From Saccoglossus kowalevskii (Eukaryota; Hemichordata; Enteropneusta; Harrimaniidae), in contig NW_003120850.1 in NCBI RefSeq assembly GCF_000003605.2, positions 1-18,956 on the forward strand: a stretch of 18,956 nucleotides of DNA, given 5' to 3'. The translations under genes and the position numbers were made by a program. The notes under the pieces are model-generated. The model did not search any database, was not told the DNA's origin, and saw nothing but the letters and a program-made list of their open reading frames with translations. This document shows positions 1 through 9,529 of this stretch, one piece after another. Each line of letters starts with the position of its first letter. Positions within the stretch are counted from its first letter, which is position 1.

Positions 1-49
1 GTGATTTAATAACTTACCTCATGTGACGTGTCATGTAAGGTGAAGTAAG

Positions 50-57
50 ATTTAAAT
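50..57. other. ATTTAAAT palindromic AT core, one per monomer
   Basis: This 8-bp perfect palindrome is the best conserved block of the array and recurs in nearly every monomer. It is also the SwaI recognition sequence and contains the DraI site TTTAAA, so a digest should give a 47-bp ladder. The few losses are diagnostic: ATTTAAAG in the TTTAAAGAAC variant (for example 651, 6605, 11327), ATTTAAGT (for example 3181, 7731, 13711), ATTTAAT at 4 and ATTAAATA at 7403. The core is an obvious candidate for a minor-groove AT-hook or phasing signal, but no function is shown. Confidence 0.85.
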
Positions 58-58
58 A

Positions 59-67
59 ACTTACCTG
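59..67 (-). other. 5' splice-site-like / U1-like 9-mer
   Basis: The + strand ACTTACCTG equals nucleotides 3-11 of the conserved U1 snRNA 5' end, so the minus strand reads CAGGTAAGT, an ideal 5' splice site. The exact 9-mer occurs here and at about 3282-3290. Most other monomers have ACTTACCTC (minus GAGGTAAGT, also a strong match), ACTTACCCC or ACTTACCGC; the few ACTTACACC monomers lose the exonic G. The match is directly visible. Whether the repeat is ever transcribed or bound by U1 is unknown. Confidence 0.45.
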
Positions 68-70
68 ATG

Positions 71-80
71 TGACATGTCA
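71..80. promoter_or_regulatory. TGACATGTCA palindrome, possible repeated protein-binding site
   Basis: Each monomer has a second dyad centred here. The perfect form TGACATGTCA is the most common; frequent variants are TGACGTGTCA, TGACGTGCCA, TGATATGTCA, TGACATGTCT and rarer GACGAGTTA. The inner GACATGTC matches the core of a p53-family half-site (RRRCWWGYYY), with mismatches only at the outer bases. The ACGTGTC form matches the ABA-response/bZIP core and CATGTG the NAC core known from plants. Which reading matters depends on the host, which is unknown. Short motifs match many factors, so this is a pattern, not evidence of regulation. Confidence 0.3.
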
Positions 81-331
81 TGTAAGGTGAAGTGTGATTT
101 AAATAACTTACCCCATGTGACGTGCCATGTAAGGTGAAGTAAGATTTAAATAACTTACCGCATGTGACATGTCTTGTAAGGTGATGTGTGATTTAAATAA
201 CTTACCTCATGTGACATGTCAAGTAAGGTGAAGTAAGATTAAAATAACTTACCTCATGTGACATGTCATGTAAGGTGAAGTGTGATTTAAATAACTTACC
301 CCATGTGACGTGTCATGTAAGGTGAAGTAAG

Positions 332-373
332 ATTTAAATAACTTACCTCATGTGACATGTAAGGTGCTGTGTG
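332..373. repeat. 42-bp deletion monomer (first of 16 copies)
   Basis: Five bases are missing from the second half of the palindrome: ATGTCATGTAAGG has become ATGTAAGG. The loss lies between two direct ATGT copies, as expected from replication slippage or microhomology joining. All but one copy also carry the tail CTGTGTG, so the class descends from one founder. Copies start at 332, 562, 1872, 6516, 8573 (tail AAGTGTG), 9415, 10068, 11238, 11797, 12121, 12680, 14791, 15162, 16802, 17361 and 18719; 1872 has AACGTG. Each shifts the phase of the downstream array by 5 bp, and the class marks the HOR units. Confidence 0.95.
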
Positions 374-1250
374 ATTTAAATAACTTACCCCATGTGACAT
401 GTCATGTAAGGTGAAGTAAGATTTAAATAACTTACCTCATGTGACATGTCATGTAAGGTGAAGTGTGATTTAAATAACTTACCCCATGTGACGTGTCATG
501 TAAGGTGAAGTAAGATTTAAATAACTTACCCCATGTGACGTGTCATGTAAGGTGAAGTAAGATTTAAATAACTTACCTCATGTGACATGTAAGGTGCTGT
601 GTGATTTAAATAACTTACCCCATGTGACATGTCATGTAAGCTGAAGTAAGATTTAAAGAACTTACCGCATGTGACATGTCATGTAAGGTGAAGTGTGATT
701 TAAATAACTTACCCCATGTGATATGTCATGTAAGGTGAAGTAAGATTTAAATAACTTTCCTCATGTGACATGTCATGTAAGGTGAAGTGTGATTTAAATA
801 ACTTACCCCATGTGACATGTCATATAAGGTGAAGTAAGATTTAAATAACTCATCCCATGTGACATGTCATGTAAGGTGAAGTGTGATTTAAATAACTTAC
901 CTCGTGTGACGTGCCATGTAAGGTGAAGTAAGATTTAAATAACTTACCTCATGTATCATGTCAAGTAAGGTGAAGTAAGATTTAAATAACTTACCTCATG
1001 TGACATGTCATGTAAGGTGAAGTGTGATTTAAATAACTTACCCCATGTGATATGTCATGTAAGGTGAAGTGAGATTTAAATAACTTACCTCATGTGATAT
1101 GTCTTGTAAGGTGAAGTAAAATTTAAATAACTTACCTCATGTGACGAGTTATGTAAAGTGAAGTAAGATTTAAATAACTTACCTCGTGTGACGTGTCATG
1201 TAAGTGAAGTCAGATTTAAATAACTTACCCCATGCGACGTGTCATGTAAG

Positions 1251-4200
1251 GTGAAGTGTGATTTAAATAACTTACCTCATGTGACGTGTCATGTAAGGTG
1301 AAGTAAGATTTAAATAACTTACCTCATGTGACATGTCATGTAAGGTGAAGTGTGATTTAAATAACTTACCCCATGTGACGTGCCATGTAAGGTGAAGTAA
1401 GATTTAAATAACTTACCGCATGTGACATGTCTTGTAAGGTGATGTGTGATTTAAATAACTTACCTCATGTGACATGTCAAGTAAGGTGAAGTAAGATTTA
1501 AATAACTTACCTCATGTGACGTGTCATGTAAGGTGAAGTGTGATTTAAATAACTTACCTCATGTGACATGTCATGTAAGGTGAAGTGTGATTTAAATAAC
1601 TTACCTCATGTGACATGTCATGTAAGGTGAAGTGTGATTTAAATAACTTACCCCATGTGATGTGCCATGTAATGTGAAGTAAGATTTAAATAACTTACCG
1701 CATGTGACATGTCTTGTAAGGTGATGTGTGATTTAAATAACTTACCTCATGTGACATGTCAAGTAAGGTGAAGTAAGATTTAAATAACTTACCTCATGTG
1801 ACATGTCATGTAAGGTGAAGTGTGATTTAAATAACTTACCCCATGTGACGTGTCATGTAAGGTGAAGTAAGATTTAAATAACTTACCTCATGTGACATGT
1901 AACGTGCTGTGTGATTTAAATAACTTACCCCATGTGACATGTCATGTAAGCTGAGTAAGATTTAAAGAACTTACCGCATGTGACATGTCATGTATGTGAG
2001 TGTGATTTAAATAACTTACCCATGTGACATGTCATGTAAGGTGAAGTAAGATTTAAATAACTTACCTCATGTGACATGTCATGTAAGGTGAAGTGTGATT
2101 TAAATAACTTACCCCATGTGACGTGCCATGTGAGGTGAAGTAAGATTTAAATAACTCACCGCATGTGACATGTCTTGTAAGGTGATGTGTGATTTAAATA
2201 ACTTACCTCATGTGACATGTCAAGTAAGGTGAAGTAAGATTTAAATAACTTACCTCATGTGACATGTCATGTAAGGTGAAGTGTGATTTAAATAACTTAC
2301 CGCATGTGACATGTCATGTAAGGTGAAGTGTGATTTAAATAACTTACCTCATGTGACGTGTCATGTAAGGTGAAGTGTGATTTAAATAACTTACCTCATG
2401 TGACATGTCATGTAAGGTGAAGTGTGATTTAAATAACTTACCTCATGTGACATGTCATGTAAGGTGAAGTGTGATTTAAATAACTTACCTCATGTGACAT
2501 ATCATGTAAGGTGAAGTAAGATTTAAATAACTTACACCATGTAACATGTCATGTAAGGTGAAGTGTGATTTAAATAACTTACCTCATGCGACGTGTCATG
2601 TAAGGTGAAGTGTGATTTAAATAACTTACCTCATGTGACGTGTCATGTAAGGTGAAGTGTGATTTAAATAACTTACCCCATGTGACGTGCCATGTAAGGT
2701 GAAGTAAGATTTAAATAACTTACCGCATGTGACATGTCTTGTAAGGTGATGTGTGATTTAAATAACTTACCTCATGTGACATGTCAAGTAAGGTGAAGTA
2801 AGATTTAAATAACTTACGTCATGTGACATGTCATGTAAGGTGAAGTGTGATTTAAATAACTTTCCGCATGTGACATGTCATGTAATGTGAAGTGTGATTT
2901 AAATAACTTACCTCATGTGACATGTCATGTAAGGTGAAGTGTGATTTAAATAACTTACCTCATGTGATATGTCAAGTAAGGTGAATTGTGATTTAAATAA
3001 CTTACCTCATGTGACATGTCATGTAAGTTGAAGTAAGATTTAAATAACTTACCTCATGTGACATGTCATGTAAGGTGAAGTGTGATTTAAATAACTTACC
3101 CCATGTGACATGTCATGTAAGGTGAAGTAAGATTTAAATAACTTACCGCATGTCACATGTCATGTAAGGTGAAGTAAGATTTAAGTAACTTACCCCATGT
3201 GACATGTCATGTAAGGTGAAGTGTGATTTAAATAACTTACCTCATGCGACATGTCATGTAAGGTGAAGTGTGATTTAAATAACTTACCTGATGTGATATG
3301 TCAAGTAAGGTGAATTGTGATTTAAATAACTTACCTCATGTGACATGTCATGTAAGTTGAAGTAAGATTTAAATAACTTACCTCATGTGACATGTCATGT
3401 AAGGTGAAGTGTGATTTAAATAACTTACCCCATGTGACGTGCCATGTAAGGTGAAGTAAGATTTAAATAACTTACCGCATGTGACATGTCTTGTAAGGTG
3501 AAGTGTGATTTAAATAACTTACCTCATGTGATATGTCAAGTAAGGTGAATTGTGATTTAAATAACTTACCTCATGTGACATGTCATGTAAGGTGAAGTGT
3601 GATTTAAATAACTTACCTCATGTGACGTGTCATGTAAGGTGAAGTGTGATTTAAATAACTTACCTCATGTGACATGTCATGTAAGGTGAAGTGTGATTTA
3701 AATAACTTACCTCATGTGACATGTCATGTAAGGTGAAGTGTGATTTAAATAACTTACCTCATGTGACATGTCATGTAAAGTGAAGTAAGATTTAAATAAC
3801 TTACCCCATGTAACATGTCATGTAAAGTGAAGTGTGATTTAAATAACTTACCTCATGCGACGTGTCATGTAAAGTGAAGTGTGATTTAAATAACTTACCT
3901 CATGTGACGTTTCATGTAAGGTGAAGTAAGATTTAAATAACTTACCTCATGTGACATGTCATGTAAGGTGAAGTGTGATTTAAATAACTTACCCCATGTG
4001 ATGTGCCATGTAATGTGAAGTAAGATTTAAATAACTTACCGCATGTGACATGTCTTGTAAGGTGATGTGTGATTTAAATAACTTACCTCATGTGACATGT
4101 CAAGTAAGGTGAAGTAAGATTTAAATAACTTACCTCATGTGACATGTCATGTAAGTTGAAGTAAGATTTAAATAACTTACCGCATGTGACATGTCTTGTA

Positions 4201-6467
4201 AGGTGAAGTGTGATTTAAATAACTTACCTCATGTGATATGTCAAGTAAGGTGAATTGTGATTTAAATAACTTACCTCATGTGACATGTCATGTAAGGTGA
4301 AGTGTGATTTAAATAACTTACCTCATGTGACGTGTCATGTAAGGTGAAGTGTGATTTAAATAACTTACCTCATGTGACATGTCATGTAAGGTGAAGTGTG
4401 ATTTAAATAACTTACCTCATGTGACATGTCATGTAAGGTGAAGTGTGATTTAAATAACTTACCTCATGTGACATGTCATGTAAGGTGAAGTAAGATTTAA
4501 ATAACTTACACCATGTAACATGTCATGTAAGGTGAAGTGTGATTTAAATAACTTACCTCATGCGACGTGTCATGTAAGGTGAAGTGTGATTTAAATAACT
4601 TACCTCATGTGACGTGTCATGTAAGGTGAAGTAAGATTTAAATAACTTACCTCATGTGACATGTCATGTAAGGTGAAGTGTGATTTAAATAACTTACCCC
4701 ATGTGACGTGCCATGTAAGGTGAAGTAAGATTTAAATAACTTACCGCATGTGACATGTCTTGTAAGGTGATGCGTGATTTAAATAACTTACCTCATGTGA
4801 CATGTCAAGTAAGGTGATGTGTGATTTAAATAACTTACCTCATGTGACATGTCAAGTAAGGTGAAGTAAGATTTAAATAACTTACCTCATGTGACATGTC
4901 ATGTAAGGTGAAGTGTGATTTAAATAACTTACCGCATGTGACATGTCATGTAAGGTGAAGTGTGATTTAAATAACTTACCTCATGTGACATGTCATGTAA
5001 GGTGAAGTGTGATTTAAATAACTTACCTCATGTGATATGTCAAGTAAGGTGAATTGTGATTTAAATAACTTACCTCATGTGACATGTCATGTAAGTTGAA
5101 GTATGATTTAAATAACTTACCTCATGTGATATGTCATGTAAGGTGAAGTGTGATTTAAATAACTTACCCCATGTGACGTGCCATGTAAGGTGAAGTAAGA
5201 TTTAAATAACTTACCGCATGTGACATGTCTTGTAAGGTGAAGTGTGATTTAAATAACTTACCTCATGTGATATGTCAAGTAAGGTGAATTGTGATTTAAA
5301 TAACTTACCTCATGTGACATGTCATGTAAGGTGAAGTAAGATTTAAATAACTTACCCCATGTGACATGTCATGTAAGGTGAAGTAAGATTTAAATAACTT
5401 ACCGCATGTCACATGTCATGTATGGTGAAGTAAGATGTAAGTAACTTACCCCATGTGACATGTCATGTAAGGTGAAGTGTGATTTAAATAACTTACCTCA
5501 TGTGACGTGTCATGTAAGGTGAAGTGTGATTTAAATAACTTACCTCATGTGACATGTCATGTAAGGTGAAGTGTGATTTAAATAACTTACCCCATGTGAC
5601 ATGTCATGTAAGGTGAAGTGTGATTTAAATAACTTACCTCATGTGACATGTCATGTAAGGTGAAGTAAGATTTAAATAACTTACACCATGTAACATGTCA
5701 TGTAAGGTGAAGTGTGATTTAAATAACTTACCTCATGCGACGTGTCATGTAAGGTGAAGTGTCATTTAAATAACTTACCTCATGTGACGTGTCATGTAAG
5801 GTGAAGTAAGATTTAAATAACTTACCTCATGTGACATGTCATGTAAGGTGAAGTGTGATTTAAATAACTTACCCCATGTGACGTGCCATGTAAGGTGAAG
5901 TAAGATTTAAATAACTTACCGCATGTGACATGTCTTGTAAGGTGATGTGTGATTTAAATAACTTACCTCATGTGACATGTCAAGTAAGGTGAAGTAAGAT
6001 TTAAATAACTTACCTCATGTGACATGTCATGTAAGGTGAAGTGTGATTTAAATAACTTACCGCATGTGACATGTCATGTAAGGTGAAGTGTGATTTAAAT
6101 AACTTACCTCATGTGACATGTCATGTAAGGTGAAGTGTGATTTAAATAACTTACCTCATGTGATATGTCAAGTAAGGTGAATTGTGATTTAAATAACTTA
6201 CCTCATGTGACATGTCATGTAAGTTGAAGTAAGATTTAAATAACTTACCTCATGTGACATGTCATGTAAGGTGAAGTGTGATTTAAATAACTTACCCCAT
6301 GTGACGTGCCATGTAAAGTGAAGTAAGATTTAAATAACTTACCGCATGTGACATGTCTTGTAAGGTGATGTGTGATTTAAATAACTTACCTCATGTGACA
6401 TGTCAAGTAAGGTGAAGTAAGATTTAAATAACTTACCTCATGTGACATGTCATGTAAGGTGAAGTGT
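1251..6467. repeat. Dimer-like array segment rich in TCAAG...AATTGTG monomers
   Basis: These 5.2 kb consist mostly of alternating tails AAGTGTG and AAGTAAG. A recurrent three-monomer motif (GACGTGCC, then CCGC...TCTTG, then TCAAG) appears near 1371, 1651, 2107, 2691, 3991, 4697 and 5871. Monomers combining GATATGTCAAG with the tail AATTGTG recur near 2984, 3313, 3548, 4253, 5050, 5288 and 6180. One internal offset is 705 bp (15 monomers): the AATTGTG monomer and its neighbours at about 3474-3775 recur at about 4179-4480. Only one complete 42-bp monomer (1872-1913) lies here. No gene or other element was found. Confidence 0.8.
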
Positions 6468-7390
6468 GATTTAAATAACTTACCCCATGTGACGTGTCAT
6501 GTAAGGTGAAGTAAGATTTAAATAACTTACCTCATGTGACATGTAAGGTGCTGTGTGATTTAAATAACTTACCCCATGTGACATGTCATGTAAGCTGAAG
6601 TAAGATTTAAAGAACTTACCGCATGTGACATGTCATGTAAGGTGAAGTGTGATTTAAATAACTTACCCCATGTGATATGTCATGTAAGGTGAAGTAAGAT
6701 TTAAATAACTTACCTCATGTGACATGTCATGTAAGGTGAAGTGTGATTTAAATAACTTACCCCATGTGACATGTCATATAAGGTGAAGTAAGATTTAAAT
6801 AACTCATCCCATGTGACATGTCATGTAAGGTGAAGTGTGATTTAAATAACTTACCTCATGTGACGTGCCATGTAAGGTGAAGTAAGATTTAAATAACTTA
6901 CCTCATGTATCATGTCAAGTAAGGTGAAGTAAGATTTAAATAACTTACCTCATGTGACATGTCATGTAAGGTGAAGTGTGATTTAAATAACTTACCCCAT
7001 GTGATATGTCATGTAAGGTGAAGTGAGATTTAAATAACTTACCTCATGTGATATGTCATGTAAGGTGAAGTAAAATTTAAATAACTTACCTCATGTGACG
7101 AGTTATGTAAGGTGAAGTAAGATTTAAATAACTTACCTCGTGTGACGTGTCATGTAAGGTGAAGTGTGATTTAAATAACTTACCCCATGTGACGTGCCAT
7201 GTAAGGTGAAGTAAGATTTAAATAACTTACCGCATGTGACATGTCTTGTAAGGTGAAGTGTGATTTAAATAACTTACCTCATGTGATATGTCAAGTAAGG
7301 TGAATTGTGATTTAAATAACTTACCTCATGTGACATGTCATGTAAGGTGAAGTAAGATTTAAATAACTTACCCCATGTGACATGTCATGT
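6468..7390. repeat. Cassette copy 2
   Basis: The marker order is the same as in 514-1204: 42-bp monomer (6516-6557), AAGCTG, TTTAAAGAAC (6605), TGATATG, CATATAAGG, AACTCATCCC, TGTATCATG (6904), GACGAGTT (7097), and on to the AATTGTG monomer (7303). It also aligns to the right-hand cassette at a constant offset of 8,646 bp (6605 to 15251, 6904 to 15550, 7097 to 15743, 7303 to 15949). It therefore links the left and right halves of the array. It ends at a damaged patch, 7391-7444. Confidence 0.85.
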
Positions 7391-7402
7391 AAGTGAAGTA
7401 AG

Positions 7403-7444
7403 ATTAAATAACTTACCTTCACGTGATATGTAAGGTGAAGTGTG
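7403..7444. repeat. Unique rearranged 42-bp monomer
   Basis: This monomer is unlike any other in the window. The AT core has lost a T (ATTAAATA), CTTACC is followed by TTCACGTGATATG with an extra T and a CACGTG not seen elsewhere, and the five bases TCATG are missing before TAAGG. The preceding monomer also lacks a G (AAGTGAAG at about 7391). Several indels within 55 bp could be a real repair scar or a local consensus error in a repeat that is difficult to sequence. Confidence 0.7.
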
Positions 7445-9529
7445 ATTTAAATAACTTACCCCATGTGACATGTCATGTAAGGTGAAGTGTGATTTAAATA
7501 ACTTACCTCATGTGACATGTCATGTAAGGTGAAGTGTGATTTAAATAACTTACCTCATGTGATATGTCAAGTAAGGTGAATTGTGATTTAAATAACTTAC
7601 CTCATGTGACATGTCATGTAAGTTGAAGTAAGATTTAAATAACTTACCCCATGTGACATGTCATGTAAGGTGAAGTAAGATTTAAATAACTTACCGCATG
7701 TCACATGTCATGTAAGGTGAAGTAAGATTTAAGTAACTTACCCCATGTGACGTGTCATGTAAGGTGAAGTGTGATTTAAATAACTTACCCCATGTGACAT
7801 GTCATGTAAGGTGAAGTGTGATTTAAATAACTTACCTCATGTGACATGTCATGTAAGGTGAAGTAAGATTTAAATAACTTACACCATGCAACATGTCATG
7901 TAAGGTGAAGTGTGATTTAAATAACTTACCCCATGTGACGTGCCATGTAAGGTGAAGTAAGATTTAAATAACTTACCGCATGTGACATGTCTTGTAAGGT
8001 GAAGTGTGATTTAAATAACTTACCTCATGTGATATGTCAAGTAAGGTGAATTGTGATTTAAATAACTTACCTCATGTGACATGTCATGTAAGGTGAAGTA
8101 AGATTTAAGTAACTTACCCCATGTGACATGTCATGTAAGGTGAAGTAAGATTTAAATAACTTACACCATGTAACATGTCATGTAAGGTGAAGTGTGATTT
8201 AAATAACTTACCTCATGCGACGTGTCATGTAAGGTGAAGTGTGATTTAAATAACTTACCTCATGTGACGTGTCATGTAAGGTGAAGTAAGATTTAAATAA
8301 CTTACCTCATGTGACATGTCATGTAAGGTGAAGTGTGATTTAAATAACTTACCCCATGTGACGTGCCATGTAAGGTGAAGTAAGATTTAAATAACTTACC
8401 GCATGTGACATGTCTTGTAAGGTGATGTGTGATTTAAATAACTTACCTCATGTGACATGTCAAGTAAGGTGAAGTAAGATTTAAATAACTTACCTCATGT
8501 GACATGTCATGTAAGGTGAAGTGTGATTTAAATAACTTACCCCATGTGACGTGTCATGTAAGGTGAAGTAAGATTTAAATAACTTACCTCATGTGACATG
8601 TAAGGTGAAGTGTGATTTAAATAACTTACCCCATGTGACATGTCATGTAAGCTGAAGTAAGATTTAAAGAACTTACCGCATGTGACATGTCATGTAAGGT
8701 GAAGTGTGATTTAAATAACTTACCCCATGTGATATGTCATGTAAGGTGAAGTAAGATTTAAATAACTTACCTCATGTGACATGTCATGTAAGGTGAAGTG
8801 TGATTTAAATAACTTACCCCATGTGACATGTCATATAAGGTGAAGTAAGATTTAAATAACTCACCCCATGTGACATGTCATGTAAGGTGAAGTGTGATTT
8901 AAATAACTTACCCCATGTGATATGTCATGTAAGGTGAAGTGAGATTTAAATAACTTACCTCATGTGATATGTCATGTAAGGTGAAGTAAGATTTAAATAA
9001 CTTACCTCATGTGACGAGTTATGTAAAGTGAAGTAAGATTTAAATAACTTACCTCATGCGACGTGTCATGTAAAGGTGAAGTGTGATTTAAATAACTTAC
9101 CTCATGTGACGTGTCATGTAAGGTGAAGTAAGATTTAAATAACTTACCTCATGTGACATGTCATGTAAGGTGAAGTGTGATTTAAATAACTTACCCCATG
9201 TGACGTGCCATGTAATGTGAAGTAAGATTTAAATAACTTACCGCATGTGACATGTCTTGTAAGGTGATGTGTGATTTAAATAACTTACCTCATGTGACAT
9301 GTCAAGTAAGGTGAAGTAAGATTTAAATAACTTACCTCATGTGACATGTCATGTAAGGTGACGTGTGATTTAAATAACTTACCCCATGTGACGTGTCATG
9401 TAAGGTGAAGTAAGATTTAAATAACTTACCTCATGTGACATGTAAGGTGCTGTGTGATTTAAATAACTTACCCCATGTGACATGTCATGTAAGCTGAAGT
9501 AAGATTTAAAGAACTTACCGCATGTGACA
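7445..9529. repeat. Mixed array segment between cassette 2 and the recent HOR region
   Basis: This stretch combines AATTGTG monomers (about 7580 and 8049), the GTCACATGT monomer (about 7697), TGTAACATG monomers, and one further cassette-like series: 42-bp monomer 8573-8614, AAGCTG, TTTAAAGAAC at 8662, TGATATG, CATATAAGG, AACTCACCCC instead of CATCCC, then TGATATG and GACGAGTT (about 9010). The 8573 monomer is the only 42-bp copy ending in AAGTGTG rather than CTGTGTG. A one-base insertion (GTAAAGGTG, about 9073) explains an 842-bp rather than 841-bp spacing to the next TTTAAAGAAC at 9504. Confidence 0.75.

Larger units (their letters stand above)
59..93. repeat. Imperfect dyad (foldback) within each monomer
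   Basis: About 35 of the 47 bases form an interrupted inverted repeat, shown here on the representative monomer. The outer arm ACTTACC (59-65) is complementary to GGTGAAGT (86-93) if the G at 89 is bulged. T66 pairs with A85, A68 with T83, two G/T wobbles follow, and the centre TGACATGTCA (71-80) is a perfect 10-bp palindrome. A transcript of either strand could therefore form one small hairpin per monomer, and supercoiled DNA could extrude a short cruciform. The pairing is visible in the sequence; any use of it in the cell is inference. Confidence 0.8.
50..96 (+). repeat. Representative full monomer (47 bp)
   Basis: This is the first complete monomer when the unit is set to begin at the AT core. 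It reads: AT core (50-59, an 8-bp palindrome ATTTAAAT plus AA), CTTACC (60-65), a variable dinucleotide (66-67, TG here; usually TC, CC or GC), ATG (68-70), the palindrome TGACATGTCA (71-80), TGTAAGGTG (81-89), and a tail AAGTGTG (90-96). The AT core and CTTACC are the most constant part across the array. The dinucleotide, the middle of the palindrome and the last three tail bases carry most of the variation. The monomer is about 34% GC. The start point is an arbitrary phase choice. Confidence 0.97.
1..1250. repeat. Array segment with cassette copy 1
   Basis: This segment contains two 42-bp deletion monomers (332-373, 562-603), then the ordered markers AAGCTG, TTTAAAGAAC (651), TGATATG, CATATAAGG, AACTCATCCC (about 847), TGTATCATG (950) and GACGAGTT (1143). 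The stretch 514-1204 aligns without gaps to 6468-7158 at an offset of 5,954 bp. I count four substitutions (positions 758, 904, 1104, 1157) in 691 bp. The match ends where one base is missing at about 1205 (TAAGTGAAGTCAG). There is no gene content. Confidence 0.85.

Noticed and set aside
50-58. TATA box in every monomer (TTTAAATAA)
   Set aside because: It resembles a TATA element only loosely and AT cores are normal in satellites; no promoter context or start site is visible.
59-93. Rho-independent terminators or MITE termini from the foldback
   Set aside because: The stem is interrupted and has no following T run, there is no target-site duplication, and the dyad repeats in every unit as part of the satellite.
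86-96. Plus-strand 5' splice site at AAGGTGAAGT or AAGTAAGAT
   Set aside because: These match the consensus less well than the minus-strand GGTAAGT, and no partner acceptor is evident.
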